The translations under genes and the position numbers were made by a program. A stretch of DNA of 64,000 nucleotides, taken from contig JAJDUM010000035.1 of NCBI GenBank assembly GCA_022826645.1, forward strand, positions 27,553 through 91,552, given 5' to 3'. This document shows positions 1 through 9,215 of this stretch, piece after piece. Source of the stretch: Candidatus Poribacteria bacterium (GTDB lineage: Bacteria > Poribacteria > WGA-4E > PCPOR2b). The notes under the pieces were generated by a model. It did no database searches and was not told where the DNA came from. It worked only from the letters and a program-made list of their open reading frames with translations. Numbering within the stretch: the stretch's first letter is position 1; every line of letters starts with the position of its first letter.

Positions 1-1
1 C

Positions 2-91
2 CGTGCGATGCGCTTGTTTGTTGATAATCTGCACCGTTACGTCAAAGGTGAAGCATTGGTCAACCTTGTGGACAAACAGAAGGGATATTAA
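2..91 (+). CDS. C-terminal end of a D-2-hydroxyacid dehydrogenase (partial)
   Basis: The window opens inside a reading frame whose last 29 residues are visible, ending in a TAA stop. The visible stretch contains LFVDNLHRYVKGEALVNLVD and ends in KGY. This matches the usual C-terminus of NAD-dependent D-2-hydroxyacid dehydrogenases (phosphoglycerate/glyoxylate reductase type), where a helix with N-L-x-R-Y-x-x-G-x-P/A-L-x-N-x-V-D closes the catalytic domain. The catalytic residues lie outside the window, so substrate cannot be judged. The call rests on this tail only. Confidence 0.72.
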   Translation, partial: RAMRLFVDNLHRYVKGEALVNLVDKQKGY

Positions 92-100
92 AAGAGATTA

Positions 101-129
101 GGTTCATTAGTTCATTGGTTCATTAGTTT
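101..129. repeat. Tandem GTTCATTA-type short repeat in a 301-bp gene-free stretch
   Basis: Three near-identical copies of an 8-9 bp unit (GTTCATTAG / GTTCATTGG) lie head to tail just after the dehydrogenase stop. The same unit recurs in spacers near 35010, 36831, 37995, 39457 and 43001. The rest of the stretch from 92 to 392 shows no recognisable gene or RNA. A reading frame runs in from a TTG at 228, but this part has no family-like sequence and the downstream ATG at 393 has a good ribosome binding site. Confidence 0.6.
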
Positions 130-392
130 GCGATATCCCTATATTGGCACAGCGGTTACGACTTATAGCGTATGCCTACCACTATTAACTTGGGTGTAAG
201 TCAATAAAATAGTGATGGATTTTATGATTGAGCCGTGCTATAATCGCTCGCTATAGAACCGCAGATTTAGTAGGACTTCGCGGATACTTTATTGTGTCCT
301 TACGGATGTCGGATTCTCATACGAGCAGTTCCTATAACAACGATAAAACCGTCACCACAGAACTGACGGAGCGAAAGAGAGGAGTTTTCATT

Positions 393-1109
393 ATGCGATG
401 TGTCTTTGTTGGTATTGAATATGCTGGAAAATCAACCATAATTAAGCTGCTGGACGCCTATTATCGACAGCGCAGATTACCCGTCCACGGAGACGATCAT
501 TTTACTTTGCCGGATGCCTCTTTGAGTCCAGAATCACGGGCGTTGATGGTGAACTTTCCCGACGATGTAAAAGAACGTTCACAACGGATGCAGATTCAGT
601 ACCATGTTGAGGTAATTAAGAATTATCCGAATACGTTGATTGCGGGGTGGCATATCGAAGAATCGGTTTATTCAGATATGTATGGTGATGATCCGGACAG
701 CCCTTACTATAAGAATTACTCATACAGAGCACAGCGGATTTATGAGGCGCAGGTGTTTGAAGCCCGCTTGCCCAACGTGGTTATGATTCATGTAACTGCT
801 AGCGATGAAGCAATCCGGGAGCGGATGCACGCTGATCCACACGAATACCAGATTATTAAAGAGGGAGATATTGCGGAGGTCAAACAGCGTTTCGAGGAGG
901 AGATCGAGAAATCTCTCTTTACCCAGAACGGGCGCAAAATTGTGGTTGACACTACAGGAAAAACCCCCGAACAATCCTTGGATGACCTGCTGATGCTTTC
1001 CGAACCTTTGATTACCCAAGAAGAGCTGGCTATCCGCTCTATACCGGTACCTAACGGGGAATATGAGGTTCGATATGAAAACGGTGTGCGAAAGACGATA
1101 CCAGTATAG
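393..1109 (+). CDS. P-loop nucleoside/adenylate-type kinase-like protein
   Basis: The protein (238 aa) starts MRCVFVGIEYAGKST, a Walker A motif (GIEYAGKST, residues 7-15) at the extreme N-terminus, as in small P-loop kinases such as thymidylate or deoxynucleoside kinases. A second half with R-A-Q-R-I-Y-E-A-Q and VVMIHVTASDEAIRERM resembles the lid and core strands of that fold. The substrate cannot be named from sequence. The ATG at 393 was chosen because a GAGAGGAG ribosome binding site lies 7-8 nt upstream; the open frame continues to a TTG at 228 without family-like content. The gene stands alone and is convergent with the next gene across a terminator hairpin. Confidence 0.7.
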   Translation: MRCVFVGIEYAGKSTIIKLLDAYYRQRRLPVHGDDHFTLPDASLSPESRALMVNFPDDVKERSQRMQIQYHVEVIKNYPNTLIAGWHIEESVYSDMYGDDPDSPYYKNYSYRAQRIYEAQVFEARLPNVVMIHVTASDEAIRERMHADPHEYQIIKEGDIAEVKQRFEEEIEKSLFTQNGRKIVVDTTGKTPEQSLDDLLMLSEPLITQEELAIRSIPVPNGEYEVRYENGVRKTIPV

Positions 1110-1199
1110 CAACCTGAGTGCTATCCTTCATCTGATCTACTGTTTCTTCACGCCTTTTAATCTGATGCCCAAGTCAGTAGCAGAAGCGTAAGGTTGTAT

Positions 1200-1243
1200 A
1201 GGAAGGAAAAAGGACCTTCTCACGGTACTTTTCCTTCCTTTTC
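1200..1243. terminator. Hairpin terminator between convergent genes
   Basis: GGAAGGAAAAAGGACC at 1201-1216 can pair with GGTACTTTTCCTTCC at 1224-1238 across a 7-nt loop, followed by a T-rich run on the plus strand. It sits between the convergent kinase and BatD-like genes and can serve both, being purine-rich on one arm and pyrimidine-rich on the other. Confidence 0.65.
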
Positions 1244-1271
1244 TCATCTCTGCAAATCTCAAATGCAGCAG

Positions 1272-2303
1272 CTATAGATTCTCATCAATCTTGCCTTCCT
1301 GCTCCCTCTCCTGTCCTATCCTCGACTGTTTCGTCTCATCGACAATTCGACGTGCCTCCTCCATTCGCTCATGAGCCTCCGGTTTTGTGGGACCATAGCG
1401 GGCAAATTTAACAAGGTCACAGTTGGTGAAAAATTGCTGCACTCGTTCTCTCGGCGTATCTTCGGTCTGTAAACGGTCGAGCAGCTCTTCGGTGGTCAAT
1501 TCAAGTGCCGGGATATGATATCGCGCGGCGATATATTGACGGAGGACGTGAGAAATTTCTGTGTGGTACACCTTCATTTTCCCCTGTGCAATCCAATTCA
1601 TTCCCTCAATCCAACCCAGCCGTTCATAAGCAATCTCGTGCGGTTGGCGTTGGGATACTACTTCTGACTGGAGATCTACAGGCTTAGCCCGTTTGCGAAG
1701 GTATAGGAGACCAACCGCCCCAACGATTATGATTAGTAGAAGCACTACTGAAATGTACAGAAACCAGTTTGGAGGCGCAGACCAAGGTCCCTTAATTCCT
1801 TTCAGTTCTGTGGTGCCAGGGGATTTGACAGACCGAACTTCAAACAGGTAGGCAGGTGTTTGGATACTTCCGGTATCTCCATCAGCACCGGTGTATTTGA
1901 TTGTGATGGGAGGAAGGGTGTGCGTACCAGTAGTAAAGGCACGTAGTGGATATATGGCCTCATAGCGTACCTTTCCTATCGGCACGTCCTCGGATCTGAT
2001 ATGTTTTACTTGAGGTTTATCCCCTTCTAGATGTTCTTGCTCGCTGACCGTCATTGGATCTAAGTAGATATGCAAACTTTCATCGGCTTCAATTTGCAGG
2101 CGCAGCTGAACTGGAGTTCCGATTGTAATATCGTCCGGATCAAATCGGTGCGAAAGGATCCGAATGGCTTCTTGAGCAAATACTGCTTCAGGGACCGCAA
2201 GAAATAGAATGGGAACAACAATAAGCCAGAGAAGGAAGGAAGGAAAAGATGGGAGATCTGGGGGATTCGGATGAGATGATCGCGAGAAGAGCCTTAGACA
2301 CAT
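1272..2303 (-). CDS. BatD-like exported membrane protein
   Basis: 343 aa. A hydrophobic signal segment (about residues 24-43, ending in AVFAQ) is followed by a beta-rich extracytoplasmic domain, a single membrane span (about 178-203, rich in V/L/I) and a cytoplasmic tail. The tail carries the pattern HVLRQYIAARYHIPALELTTEELLDRL, typical of BatD/DUF4381-type proteins that accompany MoxR ATPases and VWA proteins. BatD proteins are thought to act with BatA/BatB in envelope homeostasis; the partner genes are not adjacent, but a VWA/DUF4175 operon lies at 23.5-30 kb. No clear ribosome binding site precedes the ATG. It ends next to the bidirectional terminator. Confidence 0.65.
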   Translation of the reverse strand: MCLRLFSRSSHPNPPDLPSFPSFLLWLIVVPILFLAVPEAVFAQEAIRILSHRFDPDDITIGTPVQLRLQIEADESLHIYLDPMTVSEQEHLEGDKPQVKHIRSEDVPIGKVRYEAIYPLRAFTTGTHTLPPITIKYTGADGDTGSIQTPAYLFEVRSVKSPGTTELKGIKGPWSAPPNWFLYISVVLLLIIIVGAVGLLYLRKRAKPVDLQSEVVSQRQPHEIAYERLGWIEGMNWIAQGKMKVYHTEISHVLRQYIAARYHIPALELTTEELLDRLQTEDTPRERVQQFFTNCDLVKFARYGPTKPEAHERMEEARRIVDETKQSRIGQEREQEGKIDENL

Positions 2304-2381
2304 TTTCAGTTTAGAAATTTAGAACACACCAATCTGTGATAGGTTCAAACCGCACCAAATTCTACATTCAAACATCCGTAG

Positions 2382-2996
2382 TCAACCCGTTTGTTCTTCC
2401 GCGTACTCTTGAATGGGTCGAACAACAATAGATTTTGGAGTTGTTGGGCATTGATACTGGCACACGCCGCAACCGACACAATCAACAGGAAGAACTTCGA
2501 CCCGTTTTTCGGAATCGATCCGAATTGCCTTTTCGCCAATTGGGCAGCTATCAACACAATCACGGCAATCGACCCCGTTGGAGCGCAAACAGATATCATA
2601 ATTGACTTCGGCTAAACCGATCTGAATTTCATGGACAGATAGCTGCTGCAAAGCACCGCTTGGGCATACTTGCATACATTCAAGTGTATCACAGACAACG
2701 CACGGTTGATCGTCTGGATCGATGTAGGGCGTCTCTGCCAGATTGGGTTGGTCGCTCTGCAAGGACTGAATGGCATCTGCGGGACAGCTATCAACACAGT
2801 GTCCACATCGCAAACAGGTCTCCAAAAACAGCGGTTCCGGGAGTGCGCCCGGCGGTCGCAATAGGGTTTTCTCGGCGGGAAGATGTTCCCCAATCTGTGT
2901 ATCCAGATATTCAGCGACCGGCTGAACGAGTTTTGTAAATGCCTCTTGGAAGAAGGCACGCCTACCTTGCGGTCTCTCATCGTCAGATTCTGCCAT
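2382..2996 (-). CDS. Multi-cluster 4Fe-4S ferredoxin (NapG/MauM/NapF-like)
   Basis: 204 aa with four cysteine groups in order: CLRCGHCVDSCP, CVVCDTLECMQVCP, CLRSNGVDCRDCVDSCP and CVGCGVCQYQCP, enough to ligate about four 4Fe-4S clusters. The sequence before the first group (RPPGALPEPLFLETCLRCGHC) matches the NapG/MauM ferredoxin family. There is an RRAFF near the N-terminus but no hydrophobic stretch after it, so export by Tat is unlikely and a cytoplasmic electron carrier is more probable. Start: the ATG at 2996 has AAGGGG about 9 nt upstream; a GTG three codons earlier has no usable spacing. No nitrate reductase or other redox partner is in view. Confidence 0.75.
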   Translation of the reverse strand: MAESDDERPQGRRAFFQEAFTKLVQPVAEYLDTQIGEHLPAEKTLLRPPGALPEPLFLETCLRCGHCVDSCPADAIQSLQSDQPNLAETPYIDPDDQPCVVCDTLECMQVCPSGALQQLSVHEIQIGLAEVNYDICLRSNGVDCRDCVDSCPIGEKAIRIDSEKRVEVLPVDCVGCGVCQYQCPTTPKSIVVRPIQEYAEEQTG

Positions 2997-3064
2997 TTGA
3001 CACACCCCTTACGTGCACCGCGAAAGTAAGTGGAAACTACCTCTTCACCCGCTCGTACCAGAAG

Positions 3065-4207
3065 TTATTGTGACAGCGGATAATCGTAGAGGCGGTAGCG
3101 TTTATAAAGTGTCGCCCCCATGTTTTCGAGCGCACGATTCATCAGCGTATTGTCTTCCAAAACCCACGACATTTCCCCTCGGCGATATCCTTTTGCGACC
3201 CCAATATTATACACTTCGTAGTACATCAGCGCATCAATTCCTTTTTCGCGGTATTCTTCCTTGATCCCAAACGTTATCGCCCGAGCGGTGTCAATTTTAC
3301 GCTTGTGCCAGAGAAGTTTGAGAAGCCCGAAGGGAAACAGGCGGCCGTTGATGTGCTTTAGCGCAACATAAAGATCAGGCAACGCAAGGATAAAGGCGAC
3401 AGGTTCCTCTTCAACTTCGGCAAACAGGAGCAGATCAGGGTCGATGATCTGGATTAGCTCGTGTGCGATGTAATCGATCTCTCTGTCCGTCATTGGGACA
3501 AACCCCCAATTCTGCTTCCACGCAGCATTATAGATCTCTTTGAAATGCTGAATTTCCTGATGGATCTGTTTTTTGACGAGAGGCCGTATTGTGATTTTTT
3601 TACGCTTTTTTATCCATTGTACTGTCCGTTCAAGACGTTCAGGCACCTGTACATCATCAGTTATCTCGTACGCGAGCAGATCCTTTGCCTTCTTGAAGCC
3701 GAATCCATCAATGAGATCGGAGTAGTAGGGTGGATTGTAGGACATCAAAATCATGGGAGAGGAATCAAATCCATCAATAAGCAATCCACAATCATCGTTT
3801 GTTGAGTAGTTCACGGGACCGCGCATTACTTCGAGTTTGCGTTCCCGCAACCATTGAGCGGCGTAGGAAAACAGTGCCGCTGCGACGTCGGCATCTTCGA
3901 TAGACTCAAAAAACCCAAAAAAGCCAACCTGTTCTTGGTGGAAATCGATATGGGCATCATTTTTGATGGCAACAATTCGCCCTACAACCCGTCCTTCCCG
4001 TCGCGCTATCAGAAATTCGGCTTCGGCATGGTCAAAGAAGGGATGCCGGGATTTATCAAGGCGTTTCTTGAGATCGCTGCGTAGCGGGGGCACCCAGTAG
4101 GGATCGTTGCGATAGATTGTCCAGGACAGGTTGATGAATGCTCTTAGATCGGCGGGGGACTGGACAGGAGTAACATCAATCTCAGGAGATTGTCTACTGG
4201 AACGCAT
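3065..4207 (-). CDS. GNAT-fold N-acyltransferase-like protein (YghO type)
   Basis: 380 aa, about twice the length of a single GNAT domain. The N-terminal part (FINLSWTIYRNDPYWVPPL, then RREGRVVGRIVAI, FGFFESIED and MRGPVNYSTNDDCGLLIDGF) follows the pattern of YghO-like proteins annotated as GNAT acetyltransferases. It lies 37 nt downstream of a serine-palmitoyltransferase-like gene on the same strand. In known bacterial ceramide synthesis a GNAT-like protein acylates the sphingoid base (bCerS in Caulobacter), so the pairing is suggestive; direct orthology was not tested. The start is uncertain: ATG at 4207 has a weak AGGTGA site, a GTG at 4222 is possible. Confidence 0.65.
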   Translation of the reverse strand: MRSSRQSPEIDVTPVQSPADLRAFINLSWTIYRNDPYWVPPLRSDLKKRLDKSRHPFFDHAEAEFLIARREGRVVGRIVAIKNDAHIDFHQEQVGFFGFFESIEDADVAAALFSYAAQWLRERKLEVMRGPVNYSTNDDCGLLIDGFDSSPMILMSYNPPYYSDLIDGFGFKKAKDLLAYEITDDVQVPERLERTVQWIKKRKKITIRPLVKKQIHQEIQHFKEIYNAAWKQNWGFVPMTDREIDYIAHELIQIIDPDLLLFAEVEEEPVAFILALPDLYVALKHINGRLFPFGLLKLLWHKRKIDTARAITFGIKEEYREKGIDALMYYEVYNIGVAKGYRRGEMSWVLEDNTLMNRALENMGATLYKRYRLYDYPLSQ

Positions 4208-4244
4208 TTTGTGACAGTTCACCTACTTTTAGATAATACTGCTT

Positions 4245-5450
4245 TTAGATTAATCCCAATTTTCTGCCCACTTTATCAAATTTTTCAAGGACAAAATCGA
4301 GCTGTTTATCGGTGTGGCTTGCCATATAACTGGTGCGTAGGCGTGAACCACTGGGAGGTACCGCTGGACTGACCACGGGATTCGTGAAAACACCTTCATC
4401 GAACAGGTGCTTCCATAGCAAAAAGGTATTCATATCATCACCAACTATCACTGGAACAACTGGGGTTTGTGTGTCCCCGATGTCATAGCCCATCAATCGG
4501 AGAGTTTCCTGCATCTTTCGTGCATTTTCCCATAATCGCTTGCGTCGTTCCGGCTCACCTTTGATAATTTCTAGGGCGGCATGGACGGTTGCAACCGCTG
4601 ATGGTGGCATACTTGCGCTGAAAAGGAAGGTGTTTGCGTGGTGTTTCAAGTAATCGATGACAGCGGCTTCTGCAGCGATAAATCCACCAATACACGCAAA
4701 AGACTTGCTGAACGTCCCCATAATCAGATCAACGTCCTCCTCGACCCCAAAGTGTTCAGCGGTTCCGGCACCGGTTGGACCGAGGACACCAACGCCGTGT
4801 GCGTCGTCAACCATTAAGCGACACCGATGTTTCCGAGCCACTTCTATAACGCCTGGAAGGTCACCAATATCGCCTTCCATACTGTAAACCCCCTCAACGA
4901 TAATCAGTTTTTCTCGCTCAGGAACAGCATTTTCCAATTTGCTATCTAGATCCTCCATGTCGTTGTGTCGGAACCTAATCATCTCGCCCCACGAGAGGCG
5001 GCACCCATCAACAACACACGCATGACTCAATGAATCGATGAAAGCGATGTTTCTACGTCCTACGAGGGTATCAATAACGCCTAAGTTAACTTGAAATCCG
5101 GTGCTAAAGACCAGTGCGGCTTCCTTGTGAACAAACTCTGCAAGTGCTTCTTCAAGCGCAATATGGATATCGAGAGTTCCGTTCAAAAACCGGCTGCCTG
5201 TACAGCCAGAACCATACTTTCTGCCAGCTATCTCTGCAGCTTCAAGGACTTTAGGGTGATGTGTCAGTCCGAGGTAGTTATTCGATCCGATCATCACCTT
5301 TTTCTCGCCATTGATTACGATTTCTGTATCTGCGGAAGATTCGATTGGAATGAAATAAGGATAGATACCTGCTTCGACTACTGCTTTATATTCTTGTCCG
5401 CGTGTGCTAATGCCATTGCTGAAATCGTAGCATTTCTCAAATATATCCAT
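4245..5450 (-). CDS. Serine palmitoyltransferase / 2-amino-3-oxoacid CoA-ligase-like PLP enzyme
   Basis: 401 aa, the usual length of alpha-oxoamine synthases, which join an amino acid to an acyl-CoA with loss of CO2. Visible features: GSNNYLGL (55-62), SHACVVDG (His143 stacks on PLP), DDAHGVG (Asp215/His218) and GTFSKSFACIGG with the PLP lysine at 249. The N-terminal YPYFIPIES followed by VINGEKKVMIGSNNYLGL is closer to bacterial serine palmitoyltransferases than to KBL or BioF as remembered, but BioF/KBL activity cannot be excluded; no bioA/B/D or tdh is nearby. The ATG has AGGAG 8 nt upstream. It leads the downstream GNAT-like gene. Confidence 0.75.
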   Translation of the reverse strand: MDIFEKCYDFSNGISTRGQEYKAVVEAGIYPYFIPIESSADTEIVINGEKKVMIGSNNYLGLTHHPKVLEAAEIAGRKYGSGCTGSRFLNGTLDIHIALEEALAEFVHKEAALVFSTGFQVNLGVIDTLVGRRNIAFIDSLSHACVVDGCRLSWGEMIRFRHNDMEDLDSKLENAVPEREKLIIVEGVYSMEGDIGDLPGVIEVARKHRCRLMVDDAHGVGVLGPTGAGTAEHFGVEEDVDLIMGTFSKSFACIGGFIAAEAAVIDYLKHHANTFLFSASMPPSAVATVHAALEIIKGEPERRKRLWENARKMQETLRLMGYDIGDTQTPVVPVIVGDDMNTFLLWKHLFDEGVFTNPVVSPAVPPSGSRLRTSYMASHTDKQLDFVLEKFDKVGRKLGLI

Positions 5451-5663
5451 TCATCGACTCTCCTGATATGCTATGCGCCGAACATGTAAGAGGTACACAG
5501 TTCTGCCGACGTTTCTAAATCAAGGTTCCAACGCGGTCAGTTGCAATGCGTATGCCCGGAATTGAGGAACTGTTTTCTTGTCGTTGGTGAGGAGGGAATA
5601 CTCGAATGCACCTGAGGGCGGTATAAAAGGGAAAGTGGTCGAATTTTCACATTCCATGCCCAG

Positions 5664-6515
5664 TCATTGTAATTGGAACAGGAGTTTAGCGTAGACGATA
5701 TTCTTGGTGAAAAGCAGTGGATCCATTTTTTTTCTGTAGTAACTATAAATTTGTAGGGTCTTATTTATCTGCTTCCGAAAGACGAATTTAATGACCGACG
5801 TTTTTAGAGGCGAGGTTGATGACACAAAATGATTTAACATCTTTACTCCCGGCTCCACATAATTCTGCATTGATTCGCACATAAAATTGATAGTCGGGAG
5901 TATGTTTCGAGTTATATCAACCTTTTCGAGTAACAACAGACTGTGCTTCTCAGCAATTTTAATATAACCCTCGATGGTATTGGGAATCTCCGCAATTTGA
6001 CTGCTATCGTCTTTTCTAAACATCCCCGCGACAAGCAAATATCCCTCAGGTAATAGGTATGAAGCGCATCGACGGAAACCGATTTCAGTTGGAAAATAGT
6101 TCTGAGATTCGCTCATGAGAATCAAGTTGAACTTATCATCGATGTCGAGATCTTCAAATTTTGTCTGCAAGAAGGTTAATCTTGGAATATGGTTCCCGAA
6201 ATATTTTGCATGATTACTATCCGGCGAAATCGCAGTTACATCATATCCCAATTTTGCGAGTGCTCTCGCCACATCACCAATGCCACAGCCGACATCCAGA
6301 ATACTCTTCACATTCTCAGGAATCGTCGCCATGAGCATATCTGTATATTTTTGCTGCCCGTCTCGCAAACATTCGAGGGTTAATTTACCACTTTGTGTTC
6401 GTTCTTCGCTGTCCTCCCAATATCCGTAGTGCAACGAGTTCAATTTCAAGATTTCTGTGCAAAAAAACAGTTCCAAGTCTAAGCCATCAAATTCAGTGAT
6501 GTTCTGCTTACCCAT
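5664..6515 (-). CDS. SAM-dependent methyltransferase (class I)
   Basis: 283 aa. Motif I is SILDVGCGIGDVARAL (about residues 71-86), with acidic motif II region VTAISPDSNHAKYF and motif after the strand FNLILMSESQNYF. The N-terminal LHYGYWED resembles small-molecule and lipid methyltransferases whose substrates sit above the SAM pocket. A lysine/arginine-rich tail (RKQINKTLQIYSYYRKK) may contact membranes. The gene lies 213 bp upstream of the SPT-like gene on the same strand; whether they are co-transcribed is unclear. GGAAG lies 7 nt before the ATG. Confidence 0.75.
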   Translation of the reverse strand: MGKQNITEFDGLDLELFFCTEILKLNSLHYGYWEDSEERTQSGKLTLECLRDGQQKYTDMLMATIPENVKSILDVGCGIGDVARALAKLGYDVTAISPDSNHAKYFGNHIPRLTFLQTKFEDLDIDDKFNLILMSESQNYFPTEIGFRRCASYLLPEGYLLVAGMFRKDDSSQIAEIPNTIEGYIKIAEKHSLLLLEKVDITRNILPTINFMCESMQNYVEPGVKMLNHFVSSTSPLKTSVIKFVFRKQINKTLQIYSYYRKKMDPLLFTKNIVYAKLLFQLQ

Positions 6516-7079
6516 ACGATCTTCCGCTTTAGGTTCTTTGACATTGCAACGAAATCAGATAGGATCTAACGCAAATCGCTACCAAATGAAATTCATTCGG
6601 TTCATAGACCACAAGCGTTTTGGATGCCTCAATCAACGTGAAAAATCTAAAGGGATTGCACCCAACTCTGAGTTTATCAGTAACGCCCGTTCTGGACGAC
6701 TTAGCATGTACTTGTAATATAGGCAGGAATCTCAGAGGAGGCATCGTAATTACAAAAGAACGCCTGAAACGGTGCCACATCGTCCTAAACATGTCACACC
6801 GGTAATGTGATGCCTCTCTATCTGAGTGTAGGTCGGATATTTTGAGTTCTGTTGGATAAGATCTGTACAACCCTGATTGACGGTTATGGTAGATTTTAGA
6901 ATTACTTGAACACTCTCAATGCACAACCAACCCCCTAAATCCCCCTTGTCAGGGGGACTTTGAAAACTTCTCGAAGGTTGGAGTTATTGATAGTGTCTAC
7001 TTATTTGTCTAATTCACCATAAATTACCGTTGTTATTGTAGCGCACCGTCACCACTGATCTGGCTAGACCATTGCTGGA
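6516..7079. other. 564-bp gene-free spacer with a CCCCC/GGGGG palindrome
   Basis: No reading frame here resembles a protein; the longest (6529-6870, minus) is low-complexity in neither direction and has no ribosome binding site or family pattern. At 6941-6956 lies CCCCCTTGTCAGGGGG, preceded by CCCCCTAAAT. This C-rich motif resembles small dispersed palindromes found in many large environmental genomes, but it lacks the GTAG edge of the REP family described elsewhere in the window. Confidence 0.5.
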
Positions 7080-9215
7080 CTACTGCTCAAATAACGATTC
7101 ATCTACCTCAGCGTTGATTGTGGCTTCGCTGAACGTAATCTCGGCAGATTTCTCACCATTATCGAATAAAATGGTATGGAAGGCAACCATCACGCCGGAA
7201 ACGTCTCGATAGTCATCTAAGAACTCTTCTCGATCCGCGGGACCTTGCTCCGTGAACGCCCGAAACTGCTTTTTAATAATGTATTTCGTTTCTTGGTCGA
7301 TAAAGAGCTTAATGGAACCGCCGGGGGTATCGCTGATAAGTACGACATCTGCCATTTTGCCTTTTACATCCTCGGCACCCAGATATTGAGCAGATGTCCC
7401 CTCATTAGAAACATAGCTTAACAGAGGGATATTGTCTCGAAAAATCTCTTTTTTCCCTTCTTCAACATAAGCTGGAGGAAGGGGTTGAACCCCTTGAGGC
7501 ATCACCATCCATGCAGATTGACCATTAAAAATTCGGCTCATCCGCATACCCATTGCTGGCATACTTAGATCAGCGCGCGCCTTGTTCGGTAATACTATTG
7601 TGACTTCTCCATCAAGTTCCATCATCCCACCGGGAGTATTTACAACCATTTTCCCTTTGGTGATAATGTTATTTACTCCCTTGAGGGTATCAAGTCCACC
7701 GTATGCTTCGACGACATCAGCAAGGATGGCCCTTGCTTTTACAACGTCCGCTTCACCCGCTTCGGGAGTAGGTTCGGGCGACGGGGGTGGAATGGTGATA
7801 TCGACTTCTGCGACATCCCCGAGGGTGTCCAGCGGTTTATCAAAATCGCTGGCTTTGCCGACAGCGATGAGTGTAAATTTGTCGGGATTCAGGTATTCAG
7901 CTGCAACACGCTTGACATCTGCCTTTGAAACTTCACGAATCCCCGCCATGAGTTGTTCAACGAAATCCTGTGGATATTCATGGTATTCATATCGAAGGGC
8001 TCTAGACAGGATTTCTCCCTTGGTATCATAATCAAACACAGAGGAGTTCATGAAGCCATCAATTGCTTGTTTTAATTCGTCATCGGTAACCTCTTCGGCT
8101 CGCATCTTTTCAACTTCAATCAGAATCGCTTCGATTGCTGTCACAGTGGCTTCCGATTTGGTTCCGCATGCAATGAAAAACACGCCAGGCACATCGTAAC
8201 CTGCACCGTAATTGTTTCCGACCGAATATGCTAGTCCCTTTTCAACTCGGATGCTGTTTATCAACCGACTGGAAAACCCAATTCCCAAAATTTGGGACAT
8301 CACAACCAGAGCGGGATAATCTTCATTTTTGCGCAACCAACCGATGTGTCCCATACGAATATTGGTTTGGTTCACGTCGTCCTTGTTCACGAGCGCAATT
8401 CTCTTTCCATACGCTTCAGGGATTTTGGGTTTTGGGGGCAGGTTAATCTCCGCAGGTTCCCATCCCTTGAAAACCTCCTGAATCTTTGCCAACATAGTCT
8501 CGGAATCAAAGTCTCCAAGCACACCCAAAATGATATTGTTTGGGCGGAAGAATTTTTGATAGAATGCAACGAGATCATCGCGGGTGATATTGTTAATCGT
8601 ATCATACTCGGTTGTGCGTGCGTAGGGACTGTCCGCACCATAGATAAGTTTACTGAATTCTCGTCTTGTGATCGCCCCTGGATTGTCATTTCGCCGCGCT
8701 ATGCCACTGCGATGTTGCACTTTTTCTAGCTCAATTTTATCCTCTCGAAATGCGGGATTCATGAGAATATCCGCGAGAATGGACAACCCTACATCAAGGT
8801 CTTCTTTCAAAACCGACACCGACGCTGAACCCGCATCATCACCGATGCCTGTTTCAACGGACGCCGCTAAATTCTCCAGAATTTCATCAAGTTCGTCTCC
8901 GGTTTTACTCGTGGTACCGCCCGTGCGCATCACTGCTCCAGTGATTGATGCAAGCCCCACTTTGTCTGCGGGTTCGTAGATGGAACCAGTACGAATCCGC
9001 ACGGAAATATCAATAATTGGGAGTTCATGGTCTTCAAGGAGATAAACAATCATCCCATTACCTAATTCAAACCTATCAGGGACGGGTGGCTGCGGTTGAT
9101 TCAGTGGTGGGTAAACGAGTCCTTCGTGGGGCTTGGTTTGTGCCTCCCCAGTAGCAGTAATTAAAACAGTTAAGACGAGACTCCATATTATCCAAGACAA
9201 CAGGTGCTTTCTCAC
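7080..9215 (-). CDS. Inactive-type M16 peptidase subunit fused to a C-terminal lipoprotein-sorting-like domain
   Basis: 711 aa with a signal peptide (about 1-25, ending GEAQ). Residues about 50-470 form an M16 zinc-protease-like pair of domains, but the HxxEH motif is missing (GLASITGAVMRTGG at 87-100 in its place). The R/Y pair region of the partner subunit is kept (SRLINSIRVEKGLAYSV). Beyond a Pro-rich linker (PPPSPEPTPEAGE) the last 200 residues (AYGGLDTLKGVNNI..., IDQETKYIIKKQ) look like a periplasmic LolA-like/outer-membrane-sorting fold. The GTG start has AAGGAGG 6 nt upstream and overlaps the stop of the active M16 gene by 4 bp (GTGA), so the two are translationally coupled. Confidence 0.8.
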   Translation of the reverse strand: MRKHLLSWIIWSLVLTVLITATGEAQTKPHEGLVYPPLNQPQPPVPDRFELGNGMIVYLLEDHELPIIDISVRIRTGSIYEPADKVGLASITGAVMRTGGTTSKTGDELDEILENLAASVETGIGDDAGSASVSVLKEDLDVGLSILADILMNPAFREDKIELEKVQHRSGIARRNDNPGAITRREFSKLIYGADSPYARTTEYDTINNITRDDLVAFYQKFFRPNNIILGVLGDFDSETMLAKIQEVFKGWEPAEINLPPKPKIPEAYGKRIALVNKDDVNQTNIRMGHIGWLRKNEDYPALVVMSQILGIGFSSRLINSIRVEKGLAYSVGNNYGAGYDVPGVFFIACGTKSEATVTAIEAILIEVEKMRAEEVTDDELKQAIDGFMNSSVFDYDTKGEILSRALRYEYHEYPQDFVEQLMAGIREVSKADVKRVAAEYLNPDKFTLIAVGKASDFDKPLDTLGDVAEVDITIPPPSPEPTPEAGEADVVKARAILADVVEAYGGLDTLKGVNNIITKGKMVVNTPGGMMELDGEVTIVLPNKARADLSMPAMGMRMSRIFNGQSAWMVMPQGVQPLPPAYVEEGKKEIFRDNIPLLSYVSNEGTSAQYLGAEDVKGKMADVVLISDTPGGSIKLFIDQETKYIIKKQFRAFTEQGPADREEFLDDYRDVSGVMVAFHTILFDNGEKSAEITFSEATINAEVDESLFEQ

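Noticed and set aside
228..392. N-terminal extension of the kinase reading frame
   Set aside because: No family-like sequence, and the ATG at 393 has the ribosome binding site and the P-loop close to the N-terminus as expected.
2382..2996. Export of the ferredoxin by a Tat signal
   Set aside because: An RR pair is present but no hydrophobic segment follows it.
6529..6870. 113-codon minus-strand frame in the 6.5-7 kb spacer
   Set aside because: No ribosome binding site, no domain pattern, and several competing frames of similar length on both strands.
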